Source: Faecalitalea sp. UBA4312
Lineage (GTDB): Bacteria > Bacillota_I > Bacilli_A > Erysipelotrichales > Erysipelotrichaceae
DNA length: 64,000 nt
Direction of reading: 5' to 3'
Assembly: GCA_002394635.1 (NCBI GenBank)
Contig: DGUK01000015.1
Coordinates: 1 to 64,000, forward strand
Shown here one piece after another: positions 36,351 through 46,369 of the stretch. A program made the translations under genes and the position numbers. How positions within the stretch are numbered: the first letter of the stretch is position 1; every line of letters starts with the position of its first letter. The notes under the pieces are model-generated. The model was not told where the DNA came from. It ran no database searches and saw only the letters and a list, made by a program, of their open reading frames with translations.

Positions 36351-39080
36351 TTATCGATTTCGGATCATCTGCATAACAGAGAAACAACGATCGCACAAAC
36401 CATCTTCATTGGTTGTTTCCGTCATATTCCAGCACCGAGGACATACATGTCCATCTGCTTTCTCTACAACAACTTCCGGACCTTCTTCAACAAACGTCAC
36501 TTTTGAAACAATTAGCCATTGTGCCGGGTTCTTTAACAGCTTATCACAAGCCGCTTTAGTTTCCACATCTAGATTTAACGCAACCTGTGCTTCTAATGCC
36601 TTACCAATCATATTATCCTTACGGGCGTCTTCCAGTGCTTTTAAGACCTTTTTACGCATTCCGAATAATAGATCCATTTCTTTCAACAATCCTTCTGTAT
36701 CGAAGTTTAAAGGTACTTCTGGGAAGCTTTCCAGATGAATGGATGTTTCATTCCACTTCATATAATCGTTTACTTCTTCACAAGTATGGCAAAGGATCGG
36801 TGCCCACAATTTCGTCAACACTTCACACGCTGTATACAGAACTGTCTGTACCTGGCGACGCTGATTATCATCCTGATCATCACAATATAAAATATCTTTG
36901 GTGTAATCCAGATAGTATGCGGACAGATCATTGGTCATTAAAGTTGATAAGGTTGTAACGACATCCGCAAAACGATATTCCTTATAAGCCAGTTTTACTT
37001 CATCGATTACATCATGCAGTTTAACAATCATGTACTGATTGATTGGATCCAACGATTCAATAGGCAGACATTCATCTTTATTAAAAGATTGGTTGTCCAG
37101 GTTAGCCATACAGAAACGGATCGTATTACGAACCTTACGATAGTTATCACTTACTTGTTTTAAAATCTTTTTCCCCATGGATACATCGGCCTGATAATCA
37201 ACGGAACAAGCCCATAAACGCAAGATATCCGCACCATACTTCTTTGTGATTTCCGCAGGTGCTACCGCATTCCATTGCGATTTTGACATCTTGACACCCT
37301 TTTCATCCATAACAAAACCATGAGATAAACACTGTTTATATGGAGATCGACCATGAACTGCCGTGCCGACGATCAACGAAGAGTTGAACCATCCACGATA
37401 CTGATCCGAACCCTCAAAATAGAGATCAGCCGGATACCCTAATCCACGTGCGATCATAGCACCTGTATGGGAAGACCCAGAGTCAAACCACACATCCATC
37501 GTATCTGTTTCTTTTGTATATTTACCGTTAGGAGAATGTTCGGAAACATACCCATCCGGCAAAAGATCCTTTGCTTCTCTTTCAAACCATACATTTGATC
37601 CATATTCTGCAAACAACGCAGCTACATGATCGAAGATTTCCTTTTCCATCAACGGGGTTCCATCTTCTCCGTAAATGATTGGAATTGGTACACCCCATGC
37701 CCTCTGACGAGAAATACACCAGTCATCACGATCTGCAATCATATTATGAAGACGTTGTTGTCCCCAGGAAGGAATCCATTCCACCGCATCAATTTCATCC
37801 AGAAGTTTTTGACGAATCTTATCAATAGAGGCAAACCATTGGGTTGTAGCACGATAGATAATTGGTTTTTTTGTACGCCAGTCATGTGGATATGCATGTG
37901 TCAACCATTCCATCTTTAATAACAAGCCCATTTCATCCAGCTTTAATGTAACTGTTTTATTGGCATCAAAAACGTATTGTCCCTGCAACCAATCACCGGC
38001 CAGTTCTGTCATACGTCCTTGATCATCAACGTTATTAAATACTTCCATTCCGTATTTGCGGATCGTATAGAAGTCATCAGCGCCAAAAGCACTGGCAGTA
38101 TGAACACAACCTGTACCTGCCTCTGCCGTAACATAGTCTGCCATCATCACAAATCCATCCCGATCTACATCATCTGCATACAAAGGATGGGCATATGTAA
38201 TAAACTCAAGTTCTTTTCCCTTAAATGTCTTTTCAACAGTATAAGATTCACAGCCAAACTGTGGAAGCAAATTGTCAACCAATTCTTCCAGGACAATTAG
38301 TTTTCCTTTGTCTGAATTTACCAGCGCATATGTCATACGCGGATTTAAACAGATACCCTGGTTGGCTGGAACTGTCCATGGCGTCGTTGTCCAAATGACA
38401 AAATATGTATCATTATCAAGAATTCCCTTACCATCCTTAACCTTAAACTTCACATAGATGGTCGGTGTCTTCATATCTTTATATTCTACTTCTGCTTCCG
38501 CAAGGGCTGTTTCACTGCTTGGAGACCAGTAAACAGGTTTTAATCCCTTGTAGATGAGACCTTCCAAGGCCATTTTACCAAAAACTTCAATTTGTTTTGC
38601 TTCAAAATCCTTTGTCAAAGTAATATATGGATGATCATAATCCCCAACAGACCCTAATGACAGAAAGCCCTTCTTTTGTTTTTCAACCTGTTCCAACGCA
38701 TAATCATTACAAATCTTGCGAAACTGGGCAATTCCCATTTTTTTACGATCATATCCTGCTTTTGTAACCGCTGTTTCAATTGGCAATCCATGCGTATCCC
38801 ATCCTGGGATATAATCGATTCGGTATCCATCCATGAAATGTGAACGATTAATAACATCCTTTAAAACCTTGTTCAGCGCATGACCTAAATGAATATCTCC
38901 ATTGGCATACGGAGGCCCATCATGCAGAACAAAAGGTGTAGCATCTTCTCTTTGCGCCTGCATCTGATGATACAGATCCATATCTTTCCAGCGTTTCTGG
39001 ATTCCCGGTTCTTTCTTTGTCAGATTTCCACGCATCTCAAACTGCGTTTTCGGCATGTGCAATGTGTCTTTGTAATCCAT
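36351..39080 (-). CDS. ileS: Isoleucyl-tRNA synthetase
   Basis: Class I synthetase of 909 residues. The HIGH motif is HLGHALN near residue 68, the editing CP1 domain lies at about 200-400 (TTTPWTVPANQG, TGCVHTA), and the KMSKS motif is VKMSKSQWN near 600. The C-terminal zinc module has CPRCWN and CDRCF. Full length for the bacterial type with the C-terminal zinc finger. It is controlled by an Ile T-box and follows ylmH, in the conserved division-cluster neighbourhood. Confidence 0.98.
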   Translation of the reverse strand: MDYKDTLHMPKTQFEMRGNLTKKEPGIQKRWKDMDLYHQMQAQREDATPFVLHDGPPYANGDIHLGHALNKVLKDVINRSHFMDGYRIDYIPGWDTHGLPIETAVTKAGYDRKKMGIAQFRKICNDYALEQVEKQKKGFLSLGSVGDYDHPYITLTKDFEAKQIEVFGKMALEGLIYKGLKPVYWSPSSETALAEAEVEYKDMKTPTIYVKFKVKDGKGILDNDTYFVIWTTTPWTVPANQGICLNPRMTYALVNSDKGKLIVLEELVDNLLPQFGCESYTVEKTFKGKELEFITYAHPLYADDVDRDGFVMMADYVTAEAGTGCVHTASAFGADDFYTIRKYGMEVFNNVDDQGRMTELAGDWLQGQYVFDANKTVTLKLDEMGLLLKMEWLTHAYPHDWRTKKPIIYRATTQWFASIDKIRQKLLDEIDAVEWIPSWGQQRLHNMIADRDDWCISRQRAWGVPIPIIYGEDGTPLMEKEIFDHVAALFAEYGSNVWFEREAKDLLPDGYVSEHSPNGKYTKETDTMDVWFDSGSSHTGAMIARGLGYPADLYFEGSDQYRGWFNSSLIVGTAVHGRSPYKQCLSHGFVMDEKGVKMSKSQWNAVAPAEITKKYGADILRLWACSVDYQADVSMGKKILKQVSDNYRKVRNTIRFCMANLDNQSFNKDECLPIESLDPINQYMIVKLHDVIDEVKLAYKEYRFADVVTTLSTLMTNDLSAYYLDYTKDILYCDDQDDNQRRQVQTVLYTACEVLTKLWAPILCHTCEEVNDYMKWNETSIHLESFPEVPLNFDTEGLLKEMDLLFGMRKKVLKALEDARKDNMIGKALEAQVALNLDVETKAACDKLLKNPAQWLIVSKVTFVEEGPEVVVEKADGHVCPRCWNMTETTNEDGLCDRCFSVMQMIRNR

Positions 39081-39099
39081 CTTCTTTGTCTCCTTCCAT

Positions 39100-39312
39100 A
39101 AAAAAAACGTCCTTGTCTAAGGACGCTAACACGCGGTACCACCTTAGTTTACATAAACTTTATGTACACCTCAAACGAATAACGGTTCGCCGCCGGATCA
39201 GCTTACTATGTTCAGCTAATCAGCTCTAAAGTGATATTACCATGAATATCTATACAGCTTTTCACCCAACCGCTGCTCTCTAGCTAGAATCTTCATCATA
39301 ACGTGTCTTTGT
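39100..39312 (-). ncRNA. T-box leader of ileS, specifier AUC (Ile)
   Basis: Core AAGGTGGTACCGCG is the complement of 39132-39145. The terminator CGTCCTT/AAGGACG plus eight T lies at 39100-39126. Specifier AUC at 39233-39235 (minus) is followed by ten nt ending GAGC, matching the other T-boxes. Stem I has GCGGTTGGGTG. The leader starts almost at the ylmH stop, so no separate promoter is evident and read-through from sepF-ylmH is likely. Confidence 0.93.
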
Positions 39313-39318
39313 CTTTGC

Positions 39319-40068
39319 TTATATAAACTTCTTAACTTGTAATACGAGTCGATCTTTTTTTGTAGTGTGGCTGACCTCAATAAACTGAAACCGTCCAACA
39401 CCCCGAATCGAAACAAAATCATTATTACATAATTGGCAGTTTTGTTCAAGAACTACATCATTAACTTTTATCAGGCCCTGATTGATCATAGTAGCAGATT
39501 GGGAACGTGAACAATGTTTTAATGCGCTGACAATAGCATCTACACGAAGACTAGCAACACCAACATTGATGATCTCGTATCCCAAATAATGAATTTGAGC
39601 ATCATTATCTAAAGAAAACGATACATGGCATCGGCCAATCTGAAACAAATTGGATTGGATAAATTCGCTTAAATTCTTTTTGCAGATTATGTAGATCTTG
39701 TCTTGATCGACTATCAGATCCCCGATCCTGTTTCTTTCAATCCCTAGATGCATCAATGCCCCCAGCAAATCCCTATGAGTTAATACTTTATATCGTGAGT
39801 CGTACGATGCAGAAAGTATGTCTACATCAAAAGCAGGAGTCATTTCAAATGGAGATACGAAAGCAACTTGCCTTTGGGCTTGTGCATACCCACCATAATA
39901 AGAAACGAACATATCTTTTGGTATAATCTGATCTAGAATACGAACTTCTACAGGTGTCAAAAAAAAGGTCAGAAACGGTTTATTTCTGACTTTAGAACTA
40001 TATAGCTGATCTTTGATCTTCGATAAAAACGCTTCCTGACCTTTAATATTCATTTGATTATTCTTCAT
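39319..40068 (-). CDS. ylmH: YlmH-type S4-domain RNA-binding protein
   Basis: Cytosolic S4-domain protein; in Bacillus YlmH acts in ribosome quality control near peptidyl-tRNA. The 249 residues have an N-terminal YlmH-specific domain (KPFLTFFLTPVEVRILDQI) and the C-terminal S4 motif at about 180-240 (RVDAIVSALKHCSRSQSATMINQGLIKVND, in parts). ATG 40068 overlaps the end of sepF; a TTG lies one codon earlier. The order sepF-ylmH-ileS is the Gram-positive division cluster lacking ylmG and divIVA. rqcH at 14 kb gives it a possible functional partner. Confidence 0.9.
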   Translation of the reverse strand: MKNNQMNIKGQEAFLSKIKDQLYSSKVRNKPFLTFFLTPVEVRILDQIIPKDMFVSYYGGYAQAQRQVAFVSPFEMTPAFDVDILSASYDSRYKVLTHRDLLGALMHLGIERNRIGDLIVDQDKIYIICKKNLSEFIQSNLFQIGRCHVSFSLDNDAQIHYLGYEIINVGVASLRVDAIVSALKHCSRSQSATMINQGLIKVNDVVLEQNCQLCNNDFVSIRGVGRFQFIEVSHTTKKDRLVLQVKKFI

Positions 40069-40507
40069 CAAAATCGTCAGGATCGCCTAATGAAATAGTT
40101 CCTGTTACACCAATCTGAGCTGGTGAACATAAAATTACATTCTGGCCAATCTTCTGGATTTTTCCGTCTAATGCGAAAACAACACCTGTTAAGAAGTCGA
40201 TTGTACGTTGTGCATAATCACGATCTAATTTATGCAGATTAACAACAACAGCACGACCTTCTTTTAAACGCATGCCTACTTCTTCAACTTCTCCGAAGCC
40301 TCTAGGTTCAAATAATACCATTTTTGTAGATGCGCTCAATGCAGCAGTATTTGTACGTGCTGCAGGTCTTTCATAACGACTCTGTGGTTCTTGTTCAGAT
40401 GCAGCAGCAGGTTCCGTAGCAGTCACTACTTCTTCCTCTTCACCAACGTAATCTTCATCCTCATCAATTGGGTTTACGAAGTCCTTTACCTTATCCATAA
40501 AACTCAT
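40058..40507 (-). CDS. sepF: Cell division protein SepF
   Basis: FtsZ-interacting septum protein of 149 residues. The N-terminal amphipathic helix (MSFMDKVKDFVNPIDED) would anchor to the membrane; then an acidic linker and the DUF552 core with KMVLFEPRGFGEVEEVG, GRAVVVNLHKLDRDYAQRTIDFLTG and IGQNVILCSPAQIGV in parts. SD AAGGAGG. First gene before ylmH and T-box-ileS. Confidence 0.95.
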   Translation of the reverse strand: MSFMDKVKDFVNPIDEDEDYVGEEEEVVTATEPAAASEQEPQSRYERPAARTNTAALSASTKMVLFEPRGFGEVEEVGMRLKEGRAVVVNLHKLDRDYAQRTIDFLTGVVFALDGKIQKIGQNVILCSPAQIGVTGTISLGDPDDFDEE

Positions 40508-40529
40508 AGGAAAACCTCCTTACTCGAAA

Positions 40530-40541
40530 TTTATTATAGCA
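40530..40541 (-). promoter_or_regulatory. Extended -10 promoter of sepF
   Basis: TGC-TATAAT on minus (TATAAT at 40533-40538) is an extended -10 element; the -35 region (CTTTTC) is poor. Start near 40526, about 19 nt before the ATG. Confidence 0.55.
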
Positions 40542-40572
40542 TAGAAAATGAATTTGAAAAGATGTAAGTAGG

Positions 40573-40605
40573 AAAAAAAACAGAATAGATTGCTCTATTC
40601 TGTTT
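40573..40605 (-). terminator. Terminator of hpf
   Basis: CAGAATAGA and TCTATTCTG around a 4-nt loop, with eight T on minus. The hpf stop codon is within the stem. Confidence 0.88.
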
Positions 40606-41119
40606 CAATTAAACCGTATCCGCCATCGTTTCTCCGATAGACCACCGCAATCTTCCCAGTTTCGTCATCTGTGTAAATGAAGAAATCGTGATCCAGTAAT
40701 TCCATCTTCATGATTGCCTCATCCAAACTCATCTCCTGAGGCACGATCGACTTTGTTTTTACGACTTCATCGCCATAATCTTCATCTTCTGCTTCTGCCA
40801 AGAATGCTTCTGCCAACGATGTCTTATTTTTTCTCTGCAGACGTGTCTTCTGTCTTCGGATTTGATCTTCCAGCTTATCGATTGCAATATCGATAGCTGA
40901 ATACATGTCATCCGAAACGACTTCGGCACGCAGGATTGCATATTTGGTAGGAATTGTCACCTCTATTTTTTGTTTTGCTGGGTATTCCCGAATCAGTACT
41001 TTTGCCTCATCATTTTCATCAATGATGAAATACTTGTTCAGCACGTTCAATTTCTTATTGATCTTTTCCGAAATATCCGGTGTTACTATCACATTTTTTC
41101 CTACAATTTTAACCTTCAT
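40595..41119 (-). CDS. hpf: Long-form ribosome hibernation promoting factor
   Basis: Binds the 30S decoding region and dimerises ribosomes into inactive 100S particles. The 174 residues have the N-terminal HPF/YfiA domain (MKVKIVGKNVIVTPDISEKINKKL, EVTIPTKYAILRAEV, DDMYSAIDIAIDKLEDQIRRQKTRL in parts) and the C-terminal dimerisation domain (MSLDEAIMKMELLDHDFFIYTD). ATG 41119 has AGGAGG 8 nt upstream; an in-frame GTG three codons earlier overlaps the SD. Single-gene unit. Confidence 0.96.
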   Translation of the reverse strand: MKVKIVGKNVIVTPDISEKINKKLNVLNKYFIIDENDEAKVLIREYPAKQKIEVTIPTKYAILRAEVVSDDMYSAIDIAIDKLEDQIRRQKTRLQRKNKTSLAEAFLAEAEDEDYGDEVVKTKSIVPQEMSLDEAIMKMELLDHDFFIYTDDETGKIAVVYRRNDGGYGLIETE

Positions 41120-41267
41120 AATAGACACCTCCTAGTTACTATTGTTAGCATTATTATATTCCTCATAGACCATATTGAACAGTTGCCAACCAATCTTGAC
41201 ACTTTACAATCCAACTTTTCCAGATGATTTGACATGATATTCTATCATTTTTCTAATCTTTCTTTTA

Positions 41268-41276
41268 TGTTAAAAT
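41268..41276 (+). promoter_or_regulatory. Extended -10 promoter of the radical SAM gene (leaderless)
   Basis: TG-T-TAAAAT at 41268-41276 ends 6 nt before the ATG at 41283, so the predicted start coincides with the start codon. No SD and no good -35. Confidence 0.6.
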
Positions 41277-41282
41277 ATCAAC

Positions 41283-42227
41283 ATGAACCCATTTCCGTAT
41301 TCAGATGACAACAAACGATATTACACGATGAACTACTATTTTAAACATAGCTTTGGTCGAAAAATTGCCAAAGTTCCTTTACATGCCGGTTTTACCTGCC
41401 CAAACCGAGATGGCACCAAAGGATACAATGGTTGTACGTTTTGTTCATCCAAAGGATCCGGTGATAGTATTCTCTTGTATGAAAGTACATTGCCTCAGCA
41501 ATACGAGCAAGGTCTGGTACGAATGCATAATAAATGGCCGGATTGTCTAGGTTTTGCTTATTTTCAATCGTTTACCAATACATATGCCGACCTTGAAACA
41601 CTAAAAAGAATCTATGATCCTTTTTATGAAATGGAAAATGTGCATGGAATTGCGATAGCTACGAGACCTGACTGTCTCAGTCAGAATTCTATCGAGTATT
41701 TTGCCGAAAAAGCAGGACATAAAGAAACATGGATCGAAATAGGATTACAAAGCGTTAACGATAAAACAATGGAGGCCTGTAATCGTCACCACACGACAGC
41801 TGAGGTATGGCAGACATTGGAAAAATTAAAAAAAACCCCTATTAAAACGTGTTTACATATTATTAATTCTCTGCCAGGTGAAACACAGGAAGATATGTTA
41901 GAAACAGCTCGGCAAGTCGCTGTTCATCATCCAACAGCCATTAAGATCCATATGCTGCATCTAATCAAAGGTACCCAGATGGCACAGACCTATAAAAAAC
42001 AGCCTTTTAAATTGATGAGCCGGGATGAATATGTGGATACTGTCATCAAACAATTGGAAATTCTTCCGGAAGATATGATCATAGAAAGACTGACTGGAGA
42101 TGGTCTGGCTCCAGAACTTATCGAACCTTTATGGACAATCAAAAAAACCATCGTTTTGAATGAAATAGATAAAAAAATGGCCAGAGAGAATACCTGGCAA
42201 TCTAAATATTATAAAAAAGAAGAGTGA
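41283..42227 (+). CDS. TIGR01212-type radical SAM protein (YtqA/YhcC-like)
   Basis: Iron-sulfur SAM enzyme of 314 residues. The cluster cysteines are C39, C51 and C54 (CPNRDG…GCTFC, C-x11-C-x2-C), the elongated motif typical of TIGR01212 and the Elp3-like HemN branch rather than the usual CxxxCxxC. Further motifs are FQSFTNTYA, ATRPDCLS, EIGLQS and HIINSLPGET. Substrate unknown; tRNA modification has been suggested for relatives. It ends in a perfect palindrome shared with tyrS and its start appears leaderless. Confidence 0.88.
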   Translation: MNPFPYSDDNKRYYTMNYYFKHSFGRKIAKVPLHAGFTCPNRDGTKGYNGCTFCSSKGSGDSILLYESTLPQQYEQGLVRMHNKWPDCLGFAYFQSFTNTYADLETLKRIYDPFYEMENVHGIAIATRPDCLSQNSIEYFAEKAGHKETWIEIGLQSVNDKTMEACNRHHTTAEVWQTLEKLKKTPIKTCLHIINSLPGETQEDMLETARQVAVHHPTAIKIHMLHLIKGTQMAQTYKKQPFKLMSRDEYVDTVIKQLEILPEDMIIERLTGDGLAPELIEPLWTIKKTIVLNEIDKKMARENTWQSKYYKKEE

Positions 42228-42240
42228 TCACTCTTCTTTT
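42215..42240. terminator. Shared palindrome at the convergent stops of the radical SAM gene and tyrS
   Basis: A 26-bp perfect palindrome (arms AAAAGAAGAGTGA and TCACTCTTCTTTT) has its centre exactly between the two TGA stops, so both proteins end Lys-Glu-Glu. It can act as a bidirectional terminator, although T residues pair within the stem. Confidence 0.7.
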
Positions 42241-43466
42241 AATGTAATACAATAGTATCTCTTTTTTCCGCGACGAATAATGACATTATTATCCACATAA
42301 GCATTCGCCTTCGTGATTATAGTTCTTGGATCTTTAACCTTTGTACCATTGATACTGATGGAATTTCCTTTGATCCATTCTCTGGCTTCTCTTTTACTGG
42401 AAGCAATGGAACAGTTTACCAAAACTTCCTCTAACATCAATCCAGTCGTACAGTCAATTTTTTCCATATCTTTAACGGCATCTTTTCTCTGGGATTCATC
42501 CAGTTCATCCAATTGACCTCTGAATAGCGCATTGGTAATCTTTAAAGCTGTATCCAAAGCTTCCTGGCCGTGCAAATCACGAACAACCTCTTCTGCCAAT
42601 GCACGTTGCGCTGCACGTTTATGTGGTTCTTCTTTCAAAGAACATTCTAAAGCTTCAATCTGTTCCACACTCAAGAAAGTCAGTTTTTTCAAATACTCAA
42701 TAACCTTGGTATCTTCTGTATTAAATAAGAATTGGTAAAGAGCATATGGACTGGTCTTTTCTGGATCCAGCCATACAGTTCCTGTTTCACTTTTTCCGAA
42801 TTTTGTACCATCTGCTTTAGTGATCAATGGCATGGTCAATCCATAACACTTTACATCAGCCCCGCATTTTTTTCGTATCAGTTCCAAACCACCAGTAATA
42901 TTTCCCCATTGATCCTGTCCGCCAATCTGCATCGTACAGTTTTTAGTCTGATATAATTTTAAAAAATCAAGAGACTGGAGAATCATATAAGAGAACTCCG
43001 TATAGCTGATACCTGTTTCCAGACGCTTACGAACCGTTTCTTTTTTTAACATAAAAGAAACATTGAACAGTTTTCCATAATCTCTCAAAAAATCAATAAT
43101 GGTTATATCCTTTGTCCAGTCCAGGTTGTTCACCATTTCAAAACCCCAAAGTTTTTGGATCTGGTTATATAATGCATGATAGTTGTGTTCCAGCAGTTCG
43201 GCAGTCAGCATCTGTCTCTCTCCTGTTGCTTTAGGATCACCGATAAATCCTGTCGCTCCACCAACCAGCATGATTGGATGATGCCCATGCTGCTGTAAAC
43301 GTTTTGCCATCAATAAAGAGGAATAATGTCCGATATGTAAGCTGTCTGCTGTTGGATCTGTTCCAATATAGAAAGTTACTTTATCGTTGTTGATCACATC
43401 TTCCACTTCCGGACTTGTGATATCATTGATCAATCCTCTCCACTTCAATTCATCAAATAATTTCAT
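42228..43466 (-). CDS. tyrS: Tyrosyl-tRNA synthetase
   Basis: Class I synthetase of 412 residues: HIGH-type motif LHIGHYSSL near 45, tyrosine pocket region QIGGQDQWGNITGG, KMSKS-type KFGKSETGTVWLD near 232, and a C-terminal S4 domain (SIASSKREAREWIKGNSISINGTKV in parts). GGGAGG SD. Controlled by a Tyr T-box. Convergent with the radical SAM gene, stops abutting. Confidence 0.98.
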   Translation of the reverse strand: MKLFDELKWRGLINDITSPEVEDVINNDKVTFYIGTDPTADSLHIGHYSSLLMAKRLQQHGHHPIMLVGGATGFIGDPKATGERQMLTAELLEHNYHALYNQIQKLWGFEMVNNLDWTKDITIIDFLRDYGKLFNVSFMLKKETVRKRLETGISYTEFSYMILQSLDFLKLYQTKNCTMQIGGQDQWGNITGGLELIRKKCGADVKCYGLTMPLITKADGTKFGKSETGTVWLDPEKTSPYALYQFLFNTEDTKVIEYLKKLTFLSVEQIEALECSLKEEPHKRAAQRALAEEVVRDLHGQEALDTALKITNALFRGQLDELDESQRKDAVKDMEKIDCTTGLMLEEVLVNCSIASSKREAREWIKGNSISINGTKVKDPRTIITKANAYVDNNVIIRRGKKRYYCITLKEE

Positions 43467-43479
43467 TTCGATATCCTCC

Positions 43480-43684
43480 CATAAAAAAAGTCCTTATTAA
43501 ATAAGGACGAATGACCGCGGTACCACCTTACTTCATGTAAAAATACATGCACTCAATCCTTTAACGCAGGATGACGTCTTATAGAAGCTCCAAGGTGTAC
43601 TCTACAGGCTCTGTTCGACTTTTCACCAACCAGTCGTTCTCTGATCCAGAATGATCTGTAGACTCTTTCTCTTCCTAGCCTTGC
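43480..43684 (-). ncRNA. T-box leader of tyrS, specifier UAC (Tyr)
   Basis: Core AAGGTGGTACCGCG is the complement of 43516-43529. Terminator GTCCTTATTT/AATAAGGAC with seven T at 43483-43508. Specifier UAC at 43597-43599 (minus) is followed by ACCTTGGAGC, the same 10-nt spacing to GAGC seen in the other T-boxes. Stem I contains GACTGGTTGGTG. Confidence 0.93.
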
Positions 43685-43688
43685 GTGA

Positions 43689-43717
43689 ATTATAACAGAA
43701 TAAAGAATATACATCAA
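43689..43717 (-). promoter_or_regulatory. Promoter of T-box-tyrS
   Basis: Minus-strand TTGATG (43712-43717), 17 nt, TATAAT (43689-43694) with TG one base upstream (extended -10). Start near 43682, the 5' end of the T-box. Confidence 0.8.
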
Positions 43718-43720
43718 GAA

Positions 43721-43749
43721 AAAAGTAGTATCACAGGGATACTACTTTA
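43721..43749 (-). terminator. Terminator of leuS
   Basis: AAAGTAGTATC and GATACTACTTT around CCTGT, then T residues on minus; overlaps the leuS stop and abuts the tyrS promoter. Confidence 0.88.
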
Positions 43750-46138
43750 CAACAATGTTTACTACTTTTCCTTTCACAACAATAACCTTCTTAACTTCCT
43801 TACCTTCGATCTGACGTTTTACATTGTCCAGAGATAAGGCCATATCCTCAAGAATTTTATTGTCCGATCCAGCAGGTACCTCAAACTTTCCTCGAACTTT
43901 ACCATTTACCTGTGCAACAACCGTCACAGTCTCTTCAACTAAGTATTTCTCATCATAAGTTGGCCACGACGCATATGTGATTGACTCATCATGTTTTAAT
44001 ACATTCTGCCATAACTCTTCGCCTAAATGTGGAGCAAAGCAGGCAAACATTTGGATAAAGCCCTCAGCATACGGACGATAAATCGTTTTAGCTTTATAGG
44101 CGTCGTTGATGAATACCATCATTTGACTGATGGCAGTATTTAAACGTAATGCATCAATATCATGTGATACTTTCTTTACCGTTGCATGGAAGCTCTTATC
44201 CAAAGCATGATCATTTTCATCTGTGATCGTAGCAACCTCGCTGAAGAATCGATTGACACGCTCTAACCATTTACGTGTCCCATCCAGTCCGGTCGTGGAC
44301 CACGGCAATGCAGATTCCAATGGTCCCATGAACATTTCATATACACGCAACGCATCTGCACCATGACTTTCAATGATCTCATCCGGGTTGATGACATTTC
44401 CACGGGACTTGCTCATCTTTTCCCCGTTTTCTCCCAGGATCATGCCTTGATGAAATAATTTTTGGAATGGTTCCGGTGTCGGAACAACACCACAATCGTA
44501 TAATACCTTATGCCAAAAACGAGCGTATAGTAAATGTAATACAGCGTGTTCTGCTCCTCCGACATACAAATCTACCGGAAGCCAATGCTTCAACAGATCC
44601 GGTCTTCCAATCTCATCATTATTATGCGGATCGATATAACGAATGTAATACCAGCATGAACCTGCCCATTGTGGCATCGTATTGGTTTCGCGGGTTCCTT
44701 TCACTCCGTCAATTTCAACATGCAACCAGTCAGTCACGTTAGCTAACGGACTCTCGCCGTTATCACTAGGTTTATAATTATCCGTGGCTGGCAGTTCCAA
44801 CGGAAGTTCATCCAATTCAACAGTACGCTGCGTACCATCTTCCATGTTGACGATCGGAATTGGTTCTCCCCAATAACGTTGACGGGAGAATAACCAGTCA
44901 CGTAATTTATAGGTTACCTTTGCTTCACCGCAATGATGATCCTGCAGCCATTCGAGCATCTTGGCAATAGCATCTTCTTTGTTCAATCCGTTCATCCATT
45001 CGGAATTGATATGATTTCCATCATCCACATAAGCTTCTTTTTCAATATCTCCGCCTTCCAATACAGGAATGATCGGCAAATTGAACTTTTTAGCAAATTC
45101 ATAATCTCTTGTATCATGCGCAGGAACCGCCATGATAGCACCCGTTCCATAGCTTGCAAGCACATAATCACTGATCCAGATTGGAATTTTCTTTCCATTC
45201 ACCGGGTTAATCGCATATGCACCGGTAAATACACCTGTTTTATCTTTATTTAAATCGGTTCGTTCCAGATCGCTCTTTGTTGCACAAATGGCTTTGTATT
45301 CATCCACTTCTTGTTTATGCTCTACCGTCGTGATTTCATCCACAAACGGATGTTCCGGGCTGAATACACAATATGTAGCTCCAAACAACGTATCACAACG
45401 TGTAGTAAAGACAGTAAACTCTTTATCATGACCATCAATTTTGAAAATTACATTAGCACCTTGAGATTTTCCGATCCAGTTCTTTTGCATTTCTATAGTT
45501 GAAGTCGGCCAGTCCAGCAATTCTAGATCATCTAGCAGTCTTTCTGCATAATCGGTAATACGCAATACCCACTGTCGCATTGGCTTTCGGATTACAGGGT
45601 ATCCACCTCGTTCACTTTTTCCGTCTATGACTTCTTCATTTGCCAATACGGCTTTCAACTCAGGACACCAGTTAACCGGGATTTCATCAATATATGCCAA
45701 TCCTTTTTTATACAGTTGTAAAAAGATCCATTGTGTCCATTTGTAATAAGATGGATCACTGGTCGCAAATTCACGATCCCAGTCATAACTGAATCCTAAA
45801 GACTGGATCTGCTCACGAAAATGATCGATATTCCGTTTTGTAAAACTAGCTGGATGATTTCCGGTCTGGATAGCATATTGTTCAGCTGGTAAACCAAAAG
45901 AATCCCATCCCATCGGATGCAGTACGTTATAGCCCTCCATACGTTTTTTACGCGCTACAATGTCCGTGGCCGTATATCCTTCCGGATGCCCTACATGCAG
46001 ACCCTGACCGCTCGGGTACGGGAACATGTCCAGAACATAATATTTTGGCTTTGATAAATCAGCTGTATCACATGCAAAGGTTTTTTCTTCCAGCCATCGT
46101 TTCTGCCATTTTTTTTCTACCGTTTGATGATCGTACAT
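43742..46138 (-). CDS. leuS: Leucyl-tRNA synthetase
   Basis: Class I synthetase of 798 residues: HIGH-type motif [14 protein letters not shown] near 43, editing domain with [14 protein letters not shown] and [21 protein letters not shown] near 565, and the C-terminal domain ending [20 protein letters not shown] 46138 is chosen because GAGGAGG lies 9 nt upstream; the frame is open to 46156. Controlled by a Leu T-box. Confidence 0.98.
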   Translation of the reverse strand: MYDHQTVEKKWQKRWLEEKTFACDTADLSKPKYYVLDMFPYPSGQGLHVGHPEGYTATDIVARKKRMEGYNVLHPMGWDSFGLPAEQYAIQTGNHPASFTKRNIDHFREQIQSLGFSYDWDREFATSDPSYYKWTQWIFLQLYKKGLAYIDEIPVNWCPELKAVLANEEVIDGKSERGGYPVIRKPMRQWVLRITDYAERLLDDLELLDWPTSTIEMQKNWIGKSQGANVIFKIDGHDKEFTVFTTRCDTLFGATYCVFSPEHPFVDEITTVEHKQEVDEYKAICATKSDLERTDLNKDKTGVFTGAYAINPVNGKKIPIWISDYVLASYGTGAIMAVPAHDTRDYEFAKKFNLPIIPVLEGGDIEKEAYVDDGNHINSEWMNGLNKEDAIAKMLEWLQDHHCGEAKVTYKLRDWLFSRQRYWGEPIPIVNMEDGTQRTVELDELPLELPATDNYKPSDNGESPLANVTDWLHVEIDGVKGTRETNTMPQWAGSCWYYIRYIDPHNNDEIGRPDLLKHWLPVDLYVGGAEHAVLHLLYARFWHKVLYDCGVVPTPEPFQKLFHQGMILGENGEKMSKSRGNVINPDEIIESHGADALRVYEMFMGPLESALPWSTTGLDGTRKWLERVNRFFSEVATITDENDHALDKSFHATVKKVSHDIDALRLNTAISQMMVFINDAYKAKTIYRPYAEGFIQMFACFAPHLGEELWQNVLKHDESITYASWPTYDEKYLVEETVTVVAQVNGKVRGKFEVPAGSDNKILEDMALSLDNVKRQIEGKEVKKVIVVKGKVVNIVVK

Positions 46139-46157
46139 TGTCTCTTTCCTCCTCAAA

Positions 46158-46366
46158 ATAAAAACGTCCCTATCTCTAAGGACGTTTATTAACGCGGTAC
46201 CACCTTAGTTCATAAGAAATTTCTTATGCCCTCTATCTTTTAACGCAAGATTACGGATCAAAATCAGTTCCATGGCGAGTTCATTTCTTATCTGGACAGG
46301 CTTCCACCACCCGCCTGTTCTCTCTGCCAGCTTCCGAAATTACTACTCCACTTCAACACCTTTAGG
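46158..46366 (-). ncRNA. T-box leader of leuS, specifier CUC (Leu)
   Basis: Core AAGGTGGTACCGCG is the complement of 46193-46206. Terminator AAACGTCC/GGGACGTTT at 46158-46186. Specifier CUC at 46277-46279 (minus), followed by GCCATGGAAC, nearly identical to the leuA T-box, which reads CUU at the same place. Same amino acid, different Leu codon, so potentially different tRNA-Leu isoacceptors. Confidence 0.93.
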
Positions 46367-46369
46367 TGA

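Noticed and set aside
39237-39449. Minus-strand frame overlapping the ylmH end and ileS T-box
   Set aside because: It lies across T-box stem I and out of frame with ylmH; no coding features.
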